Part shown: piece after piece, positions 17,723 to 26,170 of the stretch
Layout of the letters: each line of letters begins with the position of its first letter
Position numbering within the stretch: the stretch's first letter is position 1
Assembly (NCBI RefSeq): GCF_001544475.1
Contig: NZ_FCNW02000027.1
Location: forward strand, 1-64,000
Reading direction: 5' to 3'
DNA: 64,000 nucleotides
DNA from: Caballeronia humi
GTDB taxonomy: Bacteria; Pseudomonadota; Gammaproteobacteria; Burkholderiales; Burkholderiaceae
The notes under the pieces: generated by a model
The model's database searches: none
What the model was told of the DNA's origin: nothing
The model's input: only the letters and a program-made list of their open reading frames with translations
Program-made: the position numbers and the translations under genes

Positions 17723-18670
17723 ATGAACGAAATCGCCGACTCCCTCGACATCTGGCTGATCCGCGTCTTGCGCACCTTGCTGCTCGAACGCAGCGTGACG
17801 CAGACCGCGCAGCGCCTCAACCAGACGCAGCCGGCGATCAGCACCGCGCTCAGGCGCCTGCGCGAAATCCTGAACGATCCGATCCTGGTACGCGGCAAAC
17901 AGGGCATGGTGCCGACGGAATACGGCGAATCGCTGCTCGCACCCGCGCAGCGCGCCTTGCGCGAGGTGGAATTCGTCGCGACGCCGCACGGCGATTTCGA
18001 TGCCGCCAGTTCGCGCCGCACGTTCCGTCTTTCCGCGCCCGATTACCTGAACGATTTCTTCATGCCGACGCTCATCGGCGCGTTTCGCGAGGCGGCGCCG
18101 CACGCGCGGCTGGAAATCGAGTCGCTCAATCCGATGCGCGATCACGAACGCGCGCTCGACGAAGGCGAAATCGATCTGGTCGTCGCGAACTGGACGAAGC
18201 CGGAAGCGCGTTTCGCGCGCCAGGATCTTTTCACCGACGTATTCGTCTGCCTGATGCGCGCCGATCACCCGCTCGCCCGCGAGCCGCTGACGGTCGAGCG
18301 CTACGCCATGGCCGCGCATCTCGCGCCGACACCCTACAGCGGCGCAAAACGCCATCCGATCGATATCGGGCTGGAGCGCGCGGGCGTGCATCGGCGCGTC
18401 GTCGCGACGATTCCCTACTTCGGGCTCGTGCCGCAGGTGCTGATGCAATCGGACCTGATTTTCACGGCCCCGCGCCGCTTCGCGCAGCACTATGCCGAGA
18501 TCCTGCCGCTCGCCGTGCTGGAATCGCCCGTGCCGTTTCCGCGCATCAAGTGCTACCAGCTTTCGCTGCCGCAGCCCGACCAGCCGACCGATGTCGCGTG
18601 GCTGCGCGGCCTGCTGGCGGAGGTATCGGAGAAAATGACGGGGAAAAAAGCCGGCGCCGTGACGGGCTAG
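17723..18670 (+). CDS. LysR-family transcriptional regulator
   Basis: The 315-aa protein has an N-terminal winged helix-turn-helix (LRTLLLERSVTQTAQRLNQTQPAISTALRRLREIL, about residues 16-50, with LVRGKQGMVPTEYG following). A periplasmic-binding-like effector domain follows from about residue 90 (FRLSAPDYLNDFFMPTLIGAF). The effector region resembles the NodD/SyrM or LinR-like group, which often respond to aromatic or acyl ligands, but this is uncertain. The target is unknown; the isomerase gene upstream, separated by the palindrome, is the nearest candidate. Confidence 0.88.
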   Translation: MNEIADSLDIWLIRVLRTLLLERSVTQTAQRLNQTQPAISTALRRLREILNDPILVRGKQGMVPTEYGESLLAPAQRALREVEFVATPHGDFDAASSRRTFRLSAPDYLNDFFMPTLIGAFREAAPHARLEIESLNPMRDHERALDEGEIDLVVANWTKPEARFARQDLFTDVFVCLMRADHPLAREPLTVERYAMAAHLAPTPYSGAKRHPIDIGLERAGVHRRVVATIPYFGLVPQVLMQSDLIFTAPRRFAQHYAEILPLAVLESPVPFPRIKCYQLSLPQPDQPTDVAWLRGLLAEVSEKMTGKKAGAVTG

Positions 18671-18671
18671 G

Positions 18672-18965
18672 CTAGGCGGCGAGCAGTTCGATATGAACGC
18701 GCCGGCCGAGCGCGGTGGCGATATTGACCAGCGCGTCGAGCGAAAAGCGCGCGACGCGGCCTTGCAGCAAGTCGGTGATGCGCGGTTGCGTGACGCCGCA
18801 GCGGCGGGCCGCTTCGGCCTGCGTCCATCCGCTGCCCGCGACGATCTCCGCGAGTTGCCGGATCAGGAAGGCGCGCGCCTGCAGGTTGGCCGCCTCTTCG
18901 GGCGTGTCGCCGAGCGCGGCGCAGACGGTGGCAAAGGTATCCGGTTCGGTTCGGGCTTTCGTCAT
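18672..18965 (-). CDS. XRE/HTH_37-type DNA-binding protein, antitoxin-like orphan
   Basis: This 97-aa protein carries a Cro/CI-type helix-turn-helix (WTQAEAARRCGVTQPRITDLLQGR, about residues 47-70, then FSLDALVNIATALGRRV). It matches the short HigA-like proteins that usually pair with a RelE/HigB-type toxin encoded just upstream. Here the upstream 60 bp run straight into xdhC, so no partner is present. It ends one base from the convergent LysR gene. It may be a solitary regulator or an antitoxin whose toxin was lost. Confidence 0.8.
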   Translation of the reverse strand: MTKARTEPDTFATVCAALGDTPEEAANLQARAFLIRQLAEIVAGSGWTQAEAARRCGVTQPRITDLLQGRVARFSLDALVNIATALGRRVHIELLAA

Positions 18966-19026
18966 GTGAACGTTAGGAATCCAGGTGGGTGTGGATTCTA
19001 AGCGAAGTCCGAAGCCGCCAGCCCCT

Positions 19027-19512
19027 TTATGCCGTTACGCGCGCCGCCCCCTCCACCGTGCACTGCACGCGCAGCAACTGCGCCGTGACCGCAAGCGCAA
19101 TCGACGGCGGCGCCTTGTCGACGATGCCTTCCACGCCGATCGGGCACGTCATCTCGGTGAGTCTTTCCTCGGCGACGCCGCGATCCATCAGACGGCGCTC
19201 GAACTTCACGCGCTTCGTCTTCGAGCCGATCATGCCGAAATACGTGAAGTCGTTGCGCCGCATGATGCGCTGCGCAAGCGAAAAATCGAGCGAATGGTCA
19301 TGCGTCATCACGAGGAAATACGCGCCCGGCGGCGCTTCGTCGACGATCGCGTCGGGCAGGTCGGTCGGCTCGATCTGCACGTTCGCGGGCACTTCGTCGG
19401 GGAACAGTTCGTCGCGCGCATCGACCCATTGCACGACGCAGGGCAACGTGCCGAGCACCTTCACGAGCGCGTGGCCCACGTGTCCCGCGCCGAACAGCAC
19501 GACGTGCATCAT
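19027..19512 (-). CDS. xdhC: XdhC-type molybdenum cofactor chaperone, N-terminal domain missing
   Basis: XdhC binds molybdenum cofactor, promotes its sulfuration and inserts it into xanthine dehydrogenase. The 161-aa frame starts MMHVVLFGAGHVGHALV, the Rossmann-fold C-terminal XdhC domain, and shows YFLVMTHDHSLDFSLAQ, FGMIGSKTKR and MTCPIGVEGI. Complete XdhC proteins are about twice this length and begin with a XdhC/CoxI domain containing a conserved cysteine motif; that half is absent. The ATG overlaps the xdhB stop, so xdhB and the remnant are translationally coupled. A deletion that removed the N-terminal half is the simplest explanation. Function is doubtful unless another xdhC exists. 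Confidence 0.8.
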   Translation of the reverse strand: MMHVVLFGAGHVGHALVKVLGTLPCVVQWVDARDELFPDEVPANVQIEPTDLPDAIVDEAPPGAYFLVMTHDHSLDFSLAQRIMRRNDFTYFGMIGSKTKRVKFERRLMDRGVAEERLTEMTCPIGVEGIVDKAPPSIALAVTAQLLRVQCTVEGAARVTA

Positions 19513-21872
19513 GACCGTGCGCTCCTCACCGCGTTGACCGCCCTCAGGATTTCCTCGGCGGTGGCCGGCGCGTTCAGCGGCGGATTCACCTTGTAATCGC
19601 CGACAGCCGCGACCGCATCGCGGATCGCGAAGAACACCGAGAACGGCAACAGCAGCGGCGGCTCGCCGACGGCCTTCGACTTGTGGATGCTGTCCTCGAC
19701 GTTGCGATTCTTGAACAGGTTCACGCGGAAGTCGGCGGGCGTGTCGTTGACGGTCGGAATCTTGTAGGTCGAGGGAGCATGCGTCATCAGCTTGCCGCCC
19801 GCGTTCCACCACAGTTCCTCGGTCGTGAGCCAGCCCATGCCCTGCACGAACGCGCCTTCCACCTGGCCCTTGTCGAGCGCGGGATTGAGCGAATCGCCGA
19901 CGTCGTGCAGCGCGTCCGCGCGCAACACCCGCATCTCGCCGGTGAGCGTATCGATCACGACTTCCGATACCGCCGCGCCGTACGAGTAGTAATAGAACGG
20001 CCGCCCCTGCAGCGTCGCCTGATCCCAGTACAGCTTGGGCGTCGCGTAGAAGCCGTCGGACCAGAGCTGCACGCGCGCCAGATACGCCTTCGCGACGACT
20101 TCGCCGAACGGAATCGCATCGTCGCCGACGATCACGCGGTCGCTCGCGAAGCGCACTTGCGCCGCCGTCACCTCGCCCGCGCCGAACTTCTCGGCGGCGA
20201 ATTTAGCGAGCCGTTCGCGCAACTGGCGGGCGGCGTCCTGCGCGGCCTTGCCGTTGAGGTCGGTTCCCGTCGATGCCGCCGTCGCCGACGTGTTCGCCAC
20301 CTTGCTCGTATCGGTCGCCGTCACGCGCACGCGCTCGAAATTGATGCCGAGTTCATGCGCGACCACCTGCGCGACCTTCGTGTTCAGACCCTGCCCCATT
20401 TCGGTGCCGCCGTGGTTCACGAGGATCGAGCCGTCGGTGTAGATGTGGACGAGCGCGCCCGCCTGGTTGAAGTGCTGCACGTTGAAAGCGATGCCGAACT
20501 TGACCGGCGTGAGCGCGAGGCCCTTCTTCAGGATCTCGTTCTTCGAGTTGAATTCGCGAACGGCCTCGCGGCGGCGGCGGTATTCGCTCGTCTCGGCGAG
20601 TTCAGCGAGCAGTTCAGGCAGGACGTTGTCCTCGACCGTCTGGCCGTACGGCGTGCGGTTGTTCTCCGTCTTGCCGTAGAGATTATTGAGACGCACGTCG
20701 AGCGAATCCATGCCGAGCGAGCGCGCGACGTTATCGACGATATATTCGATGCCGAACGCGCCCTGCGGCCCGCCGAAGCCGCGAAACGCGGTATTCGACT
20801 GCGTGTTGGTCTTCCCGCAATAGCCTTCGATATGCACGTCGGGCAGCCAGTACGCGTTGTCGAAGTGGCAGACGGCGCGCGTCATCACGGGGCCCGACAA
20901 GTCGGCGGAAAAGCCGCAGCGCGAAGTCATGTCGACCGAGACGCCGTCGATCACGCCGTCGTCCCGATAGCCGACTTCGTACGCGAAGTGGAAATCGTGG
21001 CGCTTGCCGGTGATCATCATGTCGTCGTCGCGGTCGGGGCGCAGCTTGACCGGGCACAGGAGCTTCCACGCGGCGAGCGCGGCGCAGCACGCGAAGATGC
21101 CCGACTGCGATTCCTTCCCGCCGAAGCCGCCGCCCATCCGGCGGCACTCGACCAGCACGTTATGCGACGCCACGTTCAACACGTGCGCGACGAGATGCTG
21201 CATTTCGGTCGGATGCTGCGTCGAGCAGTAGACGTGCATGCCGTCGTCGTCCTTAGGCACGGCATAGGCGATCTGGCCTTCGAGATAGAACTGCTCCTGG
21301 CCGCCGAGCAGCATTTCGCCGCGCTCGTGGTGCGCGGCGTGCGCCATCTTGCCGGCGGCGTCGCCGCGCGAGAGCTTGAGCGGCTTCAGCACATACGATT
21401 CCGCTTTGCGCGCGTCCTGCGCGGTCAGCACGGCGGGCAGGTCCTCGAATTCGATCTGCGCACGACGAGCGGCGAGCCTGGCGGCATCGTGCGAGGTAGC
21501 GACGACGATGAACATCGGCTGCCCGACGAACTGCACGATGCCGTCGGCGAGCACCGGATCGTCGTGGATGATCGGGCCGCAGTCGTTGACGCCGGGAATG
21601 TCGTCGGCGGTGAAGACGGCGACCACGCCCGGCGTCGCGCGCACGGCGTCGAACTGCATCGACACGATCTTCGCGTGCGCTTTCGTGCTCAACCCGAGCG
21701 CGGCATGCAGCGTGCCCGCGACGACTGGGATGTCGTCGGTGTAGCTGGCGCGGCCGCTGACGTGCAAATGCGCCGATTCATGCGCGCGCGATACGTGGAC
21801 CTGCTTGAACGCGTCGATTTCGGTGGCGAGCGACTGCGCGTCGGTGATGAAGGCTTCGGCTTGCTGGTTCAT
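19509..21872 (-). CDS. xdhB: Xanthine dehydrogenase, molybdopterin-binding large subunit
   Basis: This 787-aa subunit carries the molybdenum site that oxidises hypoxanthine to xanthine and xanthine to uric acid in purine catabolism. Family motifs are in order: HVSGRASYTDDIPV near 37, FVGQPMFIVVA near 115, EGQIAYAVP near 198, RRMGGGFGGKES near 244, FRGFGGPQG, and near the end KAVGEPPLLLPFSVFFAI, where Glu is the catalytic base. Length is typical for a two-subunit bacterial enzyme. It lies 15 bp after xdhA and overlaps the xdhC remnant, forming one minus-strand operon. Confidence 0.95.
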   Translation of the reverse strand: MNQQAEAFITDAQSLATEIDAFKQVHVSRAHESAHLHVSGRASYTDDIPVVAGTLHAALGLSTKAHAKIVSMQFDAVRATPGVVAVFTADDIPGVNDCGPIIHDDPVLADGIVQFVGQPMFIVVATSHDAARLAARRAQIEFEDLPAVLTAQDARKAESYVLKPLKLSRGDAAGKMAHAAHHERGEMLLGGQEQFYLEGQIAYAVPKDDDGMHVYCSTQHPTEMQHLVAHVLNVASHNVLVECRRMGGGFGGKESQSGIFACCAALAAWKLLCPVKLRPDRDDDMMITGKRHDFHFAYEVGYRDDGVIDGVSVDMTSRCGFSADLSGPVMTRAVCHFDNAYWLPDVHIEGYCGKTNTQSNTAFRGFGGPQGAFGIEYIVDNVARSLGMDSLDVRLNNLYGKTENNRTPYGQTVEDNVLPELLAELAETSEYRRRREAVREFNSKNEILKKGLALTPVKFGIAFNVQHFNQAGALVHIYTDGSILVNHGGTEMGQGLNTKVAQVVAHELGINFERVRVTATDTSKVANTSATAASTGTDLNGKAAQDAARQLRERLAKFAAEKFGAGEVTAAQVRFASDRVIVGDDAIPFGEVVAKAYLARVQLWSDGFYATPKLYWDQATLQGRPFYYYSYGAAVSEVVIDTLTGEMRVLRADALHDVGDSLNPALDKGQVEGAFVQGMGWLTTEELWWNAGGKLMTHAPSTYKIPTVNDTPADFRVNLFKNRNVEDSIHKSKAVGEPPLLLPFSVFFAIRDAVAAVGDYKVNPPLNAPATAEEILRAVNAVRSARS

Positions 21873-21887
21873 GTTGTTGGTCTCCTC

Positions 21888-23411
21888 TTACTGCACTTCG
21901 ACAAGCTGAATGGCGCGGACATCGAGCGCGTGCTTCGGCAGCGGGTCATGCGGACGTGTCTCCAGCCAGAAGCGATACATCAGGCTCTTCGCGGTGTCGA
22001 GGCGGTAGTTGCTGCTCGCGCGCATGTCGGTGAGCGGCGCGTAGTCCTTGCCCAGCGCGAGCATCGCGGCCTGGGCCGTGGCTTCGTGCCACAGTGCGTC
22101 GTCGAGCACGGCTTCGGCGTGCGCGGCGCGCTTGGGCGTCGCGGCCATCCCGCCGAACGCGATGCGCGGCTCGCGGATCATGTCGCCGTCCGCGATGAAC
22201 GAAAACGCGGCGCAGACAGCGGAAATGTCCGAATCGAAGCGCTTCGAAAGTTTGTAGGTGCGAAATTGCAGCTTTGCACGGGCGCCGGTGCGCGTCGGCA
22301 CCTTCAGGCCCGCGACGAATTCGTGCTCGGCCATGTCTCTCTTCTGATACGCGAGGTAGAGGTCTTCGAGCGGCATTTCGCGCTCGCCGTCCGCGCCATG
22401 CAACACGACACGCGCGCCCAGTGCGATCAGGCCGGGCATCGAATCGCCGATCGGCGAGCCGTTCGCGACGTTTCCGCCGATCGTGCCTGCGTTGCGGATC
22501 GGCAACGATGCAAAGCGCTGCCACATCTCGGTCAGCTCCGGATACTGCTTCGCAAGCTCCGCATACGCGCGCTCGACCGTGACGCCCGCACCTATCTCGA
22601 TCCATTCGTCCGACGTTTCGCAACGCTGCAACTCGGCGATCTGGCCTACGTAGACAATGTCGCCCAGATCGCGCATCTGCTTCGTCACCCAGAGGCCCAC
22701 GTCGGTGCTGCCCGCGAGGATGCGCGTTGTCGGCCGCTCGGCCTTCAGTTGCGCGAGCGCTTCGACCGTGCGCGGCGCATCGAAGCGATGGCCGGCGTGT
22801 TCGTAGTGGAAGGTGTCGTCGCGTTTGAGCGAGGCGAGCGTGCGCGCCAGGGCTTCGACATCGACCGGCGCCTTCGGGCCGGGTGTCGTGAACATCTGCT
22901 CGGCGGCATCGACGATCGGCTTGTAGCCGGTGCAGCGGCACAGGTTGCCTGTCAGCGCGTTGCTGATTTCCTCGCGCGACGGAACCGTCTTGTGCGCGCA
23001 TTGTTTTGCGTTCGTCGCATGGCCGTGCTTTTCATACAGCGACCACATCGACATCACGAAGCCCGGTGTGCAGAAGCCGCACTGCGATCCATGGCACTCG
23101 ACGAGCGACTGTTGCACCGGATGCAACGATCCGTCGGGTTGACGCAAATCCTCGACGGTGAAAAGCGCCTTGCCGTCGAGCGTCGGCAGGAACTGGATGC
23201 ACGCGTTCACCGCCTTGAACGCGACGCCGCCCGCCGCATCCGGCTCGCCGATGACGACCGTACACGCGCCGCAGTCGCCTTCCGCGCAGCCTTCCTTCGT
23301 GCCGGTGCAGCGCGCGTCCTCGCGCAGATACTGCAGGACGGTGCGCGTTGTGGACGCGTTGCTTACTTCGCGGATCACGTTGCGGTGGTAGAAGCGGATC
23401 GGCTGGCTCAT
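21888..23411 (-). CDS. xdhA: Xanthine dehydrogenase, iron-sulfur/FAD small subunit
   Basis: The 507-aa subunit passes electrons from the Mo site to NAD+. Residues 1-90 are a plant-ferredoxin-type [2Fe-2S] domain with Cys42, Cys47 and Cys50 in EGCAEGDCGAC. Residues 106-160 are the second [2Fe-2S] domain, with GSQCGFCTPGF and GNLCRCTGYKP. The FAD domain follows from about residue 190, with RILAGSTDVGLWV, TIGGNVANGSPIGDSMP and the terminal CO dehydrogenase flavoprotein-like part. It is the first gene of the operon. Its 5' region is shared with a divergent MFS gene. Confidence 0.95.
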   Translation of the reverse strand: MSQPIRFYHRNVIREVSNASTTRTVLQYLREDARCTGTKEGCAEGDCGACTVVIGEPDAAGGVAFKAVNACIQFLPTLDGKALFTVEDLRQPDGSLHPVQQSLVECHGSQCGFCTPGFVMSMWSLYEKHGHATNAKQCAHKTVPSREEISNALTGNLCRCTGYKPIVDAAEQMFTTPGPKAPVDVEALARTLASLKRDDTFHYEHAGHRFDAPRTVEALAQLKAERPTTRILAGSTDVGLWVTKQMRDLGDIVYVGQIAELQRCETSDEWIEIGAGVTVERAYAELAKQYPELTEMWQRFASLPIRNAGTIGGNVANGSPIGDSMPGLIALGARVVLHGADGEREMPLEDLYLAYQKRDMAEHEFVAGLKVPTRTGARAKLQFRTYKLSKRFDSDISAVCAAFSFIADGDMIREPRIAFGGMAATPKRAAHAEAVLDDALWHEATAQAAMLALGKDYAPLTDMRASSNYRLDTAKSLMYRFWLETRPHDPLPKHALDVRAIQLVEVQ

Positions 23412-23713
23412 ATCGTGTCTCTCGCGGGGGCGTTATTGACTGAATCTGGCTGGTTGCGCAGGGCTTGCGCAGCCTGTGGCGATGGTCCGAAAACTATCAC
23501 CGACAAAAACCACAACCCATAGGCGGCACAGGATGAACGACATACTCCTGTCCCAATATGCTCGCAAGTCCTTGTGCATCAAGCGTTTGCGACCGGTCTC
23601 CAATACGCGCAAACACCTGTTTTGGTCTATCTGGTTACAAAATCCGAAGTACGCTGCATCGCAACATATGGGAGAATCATGACTCCCGGCCGAATTCAAC
23701 CCGCAGTTACCCT
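23412..23713. promoter_or_regulatory. Divergent promoter region between xdhA and an MFS gene
   Basis: This 302-bp region separates the start of xdhA from that of the MFS transporter and contains a moderately AT-rich centre (23490-23670). Both promoters should lie here. No operator was recognised with confidence. A purine-responsive regulator gene is not present next to it. Confidence 0.4.
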
Positions 23714-24928
23714 ATGCCCACCGACTCTTCCGCCACGCGTCCCAGCGACCTCGCCATCACCGGACGCATCGTGTCCGTCGTCGTCTTCACCTTCCTCTGC
23801 TATCTGACCATCGGCATCCCGCTCGCGGTGCTGCCGGGTTTCGTGCATACGGACCTCGGCTACGGATCGGTGATGGCGGGCGCGGCGATCAGCGTCCAGT
23901 ACTTCGCCACGCTCGCCTCGCGTCCGCTCGCGGGCCGTACCGCTGACACGCTCGGGCCGAAGAAGACGGTGCTCTACGGCCTCACGGCGTGCGCGGTGAG
24001 CGGCGTATTCCTGCTCGGGTCGGCGCTCGCGGCGCAGTGGCACGCGGTCAGTCTCGTGCTGTTGATCGTCGGGCGCCTCGTGCTCGGCTTCGGCGAGAGC
24101 TGGGTCGGTACGGGATCGATCACGTGGGGCATCGGGCGCGTCGGGGTATCGAATAACGCGAAGGTGATTTCGTGGAACGGCATCGCCACCTATGGCGCGC
24201 TCGCGATCGGTGCGCCGCTCGGCGTCGCGATCCATAACGCGATTGGTTTCGCTGCGCTCGGGTTTATCGTGATAGGGCTCGGCCTCGTCGGCTACTGGCT
24301 CGCGACGCGCATGGCGCCCGTGCCGGTCGTGCACGGTGAGCGGCTGTCGTATCGCAGCGTGTTCTTCCGCGTGCTGCCGCACGGCATCGGCCTCGCGCTC
24401 GGCTCGGCGGGCTTCGGCGCGATCGCGACCTTCATCACGCTCTTCTACGCTGCGCACAACTGGCCGAACGCTGCGCTCTCGCTCACCGTGTTCGGCACGA
24501 TGTTCGTCGGCGCGCGGCTGCTCTTCGCGAACACGATCAAGACCTACGGCGGTTTTCGCGTGGCGATCGTGTCGTTCGCGTTCGAATGCGCGGGCTTGCT
24601 GATGCTGTGGCTCTCCGCCGATCCCGCATTCGCGCTGGCCGGCGCCGCGCTGACAGGCTTCGGTTTCGCGCTCGTGTTCCCGGCGCTGGGCGTCGAGGCG
24701 GTCGGCCTCGTGCCGCCTGCGAGCCGTGGCGCGGCGCTGTCGGCTTATTCGGTATTCCTCGATTTGTCGCTCGGGCTGACCGGGCCGCTCGCGGGCTATG
24801 TCGCGGGCGAGTTCGGCTATGGCTCGGTGTTTCTGTTCGCCGCGGTGGCGGCGGCGCTGGCGGTGGCGCTGTCGATCGCGCTTTATATGCGCACCGGACG
24901 CGGCGTCGGCGGACCGGCGACGGTTTGA
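23714..24928 (+). CDS. MFS transporter, YhhS-like
   Basis: The predicted 404-aa membrane protein has twelve hydrophobic segments, from ITGRIVSVVVFTFLCYLTIG to the last one near FLFAAVAAALAVALSIALYM. The family motif A variant SRPLAGRTADTLGPKK lies in the loop after helix 2. The start at 23714 (MPTDSSATRPSDLA) is favoured over the longer frame because the upstream codons read as non-coding. It resembles YhhS-type MFS exporters. Its divergent placement next to xdhAB hints at, but does not show, a role with purines. A terminator follows 18 bp after the stop. Confidence 0.85.
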   Translation: MPTDSSATRPSDLAITGRIVSVVVFTFLCYLTIGIPLAVLPGFVHTDLGYGSVMAGAAISVQYFATLASRPLAGRTADTLGPKKTVLYGLTACAVSGVFLLGSALAAQWHAVSLVLLIVGRLVLGFGESWVGTGSITWGIGRVGVSNNAKVISWNGIATYGALAIGAPLGVAIHNAIGFAALGFIVIGLGLVGYWLATRMAPVPVVHGERLSYRSVFFRVLPHGIGLALGSAGFGAIATFITLFYAAHNWPNAALSLTVFGTMFVGARLLFANTIKTYGGFRVAIVSFAFECAGLLMLWLSADPAFALAGAALTGFGFALVFPALGVEAVGLVPPASRGAALSAYSVFLDLSLGLTGPLAGYVAGEFGYGSVFLFAAVAAALAVALSIALYMRTGRGVGGPATV

Positions 24929-24945
24929 TTGCTTGTGACTGACAG

Positions 24946-24972
24946 AAACGCTCGCTTCGGCGAGCGTTTTTG
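24946..24972 (+). terminator. Rho-independent terminator of the MFS gene
   Basis: A ten-base stem (aaacgctcgc / gcgagcgttt) with a TTCG tetraloop is followed by a T run (gtttttg). It lies 18 bp after the MFS stop codon. Confidence 0.9.
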
Positions 24973-25401
24973 TTGGAGCGCGCGATTCGCATGTCGAAGC
25001 ATCGGATTTCTATCCTTCACACGAATAGCAGCACCGCAAACACGCTGGACAGGGATTTGTGTCGATGAAACTATAGACGTGTAGCAGTCGCGTCGAGACC
25101 ATCGATAGACGTTTACGAAACGATGCGTCGAACGAGCGCGCTTGCCCGTCGCGCCACGCACGCAACGCATTGCTTAGTCAAAAACGAAGTGAACATTTGA
25201 GTGATCGCCGGGTCCGAATGTGAAATTCGAACGAGTAGCGCAAGCCGCGCGCACGGCATTGAGATACCCTCTTGTAATTGGCTGGTGAATTGCCCCGTGC
25301 GAAGAGGGACCCTATCCCGCGGCGCCGCCGCTTCGGACAGCGCCCACGGCGTTCGCCGGATACGGCATCGACAACAACACATTCAAAACAGGTGAGCGCA
25401 A
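24973..25401. promoter_or_regulatory. Upstream region of the Hfq-like gene
   Basis: About 430 bp without a supported gene. AGGTGAG at 25390-25396 is the ribosome site for the Hfq-like start at 25402. No small RNA gene could be recognised by eye. Confidence 0.4.
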
Positions 25402-25701
25402 ATGGTTCAGAAACCCGACGAACCTCAGTACGATCTGCTCAACGCCGCCCGGGAAGAGCGCGTGCGCGTGGCCGTATTTCTCGTCAATGGCATCCGCTTG
25501 GTGGGCTATATCGAATCGTTCGACCGGCACGTCGTGATCCTGCGCGCGCCGACGGGCGTGCAGGTCGTCTACAAGCACGCCATCTCGACGATCCAGCCGG
25601 ACACCGGCAAGCCGCCGACCAACCGCCGTCACGACACGCCGCATGGCGAAGACCGGCCGCCAAGGCGCACGGGCCCCGGCGACGGACATCGACAAGGGTG
25701 A
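25402..25701 (+). CDS. Hfq-like RNA chaperone paralogue with altered proximal face
   Basis: The 99-aa protein folds as an Sm/Hfq domain in residues 8-66: YDLLNAAREERVRVAVFLVNG, then IRLVGYIESFDRHVVIL (Sm1) and VVYKHAISTI (Sm2). Hfq hexamers bind sRNAs and A-rich mRNAs. Compared with E. coli Hfq, the YKHA Sm2 motif (Lys56, His57) is kept. Gln41-Phe42, which bind the uridine-rich 3' end on the proximal face, are replaced by Arg-His in SFDRH. Gln8 is missing and rim Arg17 is Glu. The distal face has Phe for Tyr25 and Arg for Lys31. The tail is a short, basic, Pro/Arg-rich extension. Burkholderia species carry a canonical Hfq and a divergent Hfq2; this is a second-type protein, not the housekeeping one. 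Confidence 0.88.
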   Translation: MVQKPDEPQYDLLNAAREERVRVAVFLVNGIRLVGYIESFDRHVVILRAPTGVQVVYKHAISTIQPDTGKPPTNRRHDTPHGEDRPPRRTGPGDGHRQG

Positions 25702-25750
25702 ATTACAGGCAAGCGCGCGCTGTCATCCGAGTGACACGCGCGTGTCATGG

Positions 25751-26014
25751 CTAGTTTGTTTCGGCGGTCTCGATCCACGGACGGCGCGACAGTACTTCGC
25801 GCAGCACCGCCACCAGTTCCTTTTCGCCTGGATGGAAGCCCCATTTGCTGGTGCCGGCCGCCATCGAAATCATGCTCCACGAGTGCGGCGGAAACCATTC
25901 GAACAGCACGGCGCCATTCTCGATGACGCGCAGGCGTGCTGTATCCCGATCGAAATCCGCGCTTACGGTGGTTCCTTTGTGTTGCGTGCTTGCGCGAGTC
26001 AGGCGGTTCAGCAT
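25751..26014 (-). CDS. Small conserved-looking protein of unknown function
   Basis: The 87-aa product starts MLNRLTRASTQHKG at 26014, with a GGAGC site eight bases upstream. It is read convergently with the Hfq-like gene. It contains a compact, apparently globular core (ADFDRDTARLRVIENGAVLF, EWFPPHSWSMI, WGFHPGEKELVAVL) without signal peptide or membrane segment. No family was recognised. Confidence 0.65.
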   Translation of the reverse strand: MLNRLTRASTQHKGTTVSADFDRDTARLRVIENGAVLFEWFPPHSWSMISMAAGTSKWGFHPGEKELVAVLREVLSRRPWIETAETN

Positions 26015-26170
26015 CGATCGCTCCTTGGTCTTACCGCGCGCGTCTGCATGGCGGTATTCACGCCGGAAAGCCAACGGTCGTCATGAAGACTTTCGGCGCG
26101 TACCGTCATCAGACACGCGACGCAAATTCGCGTCGGTGCGCTAAAGGACATAGCGCGAAATGGTGGGTAT

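Noticed and set aside
19683..23522. 1279-codon open frame on the plus strand opposite xdhAB
   Set aside because: Its sequence is Arg/Ala/His-rich without domains, and the opposite strand has clear xanthine dehydrogenase subunits. GC-rich codon usage keeps the antisense frame open.
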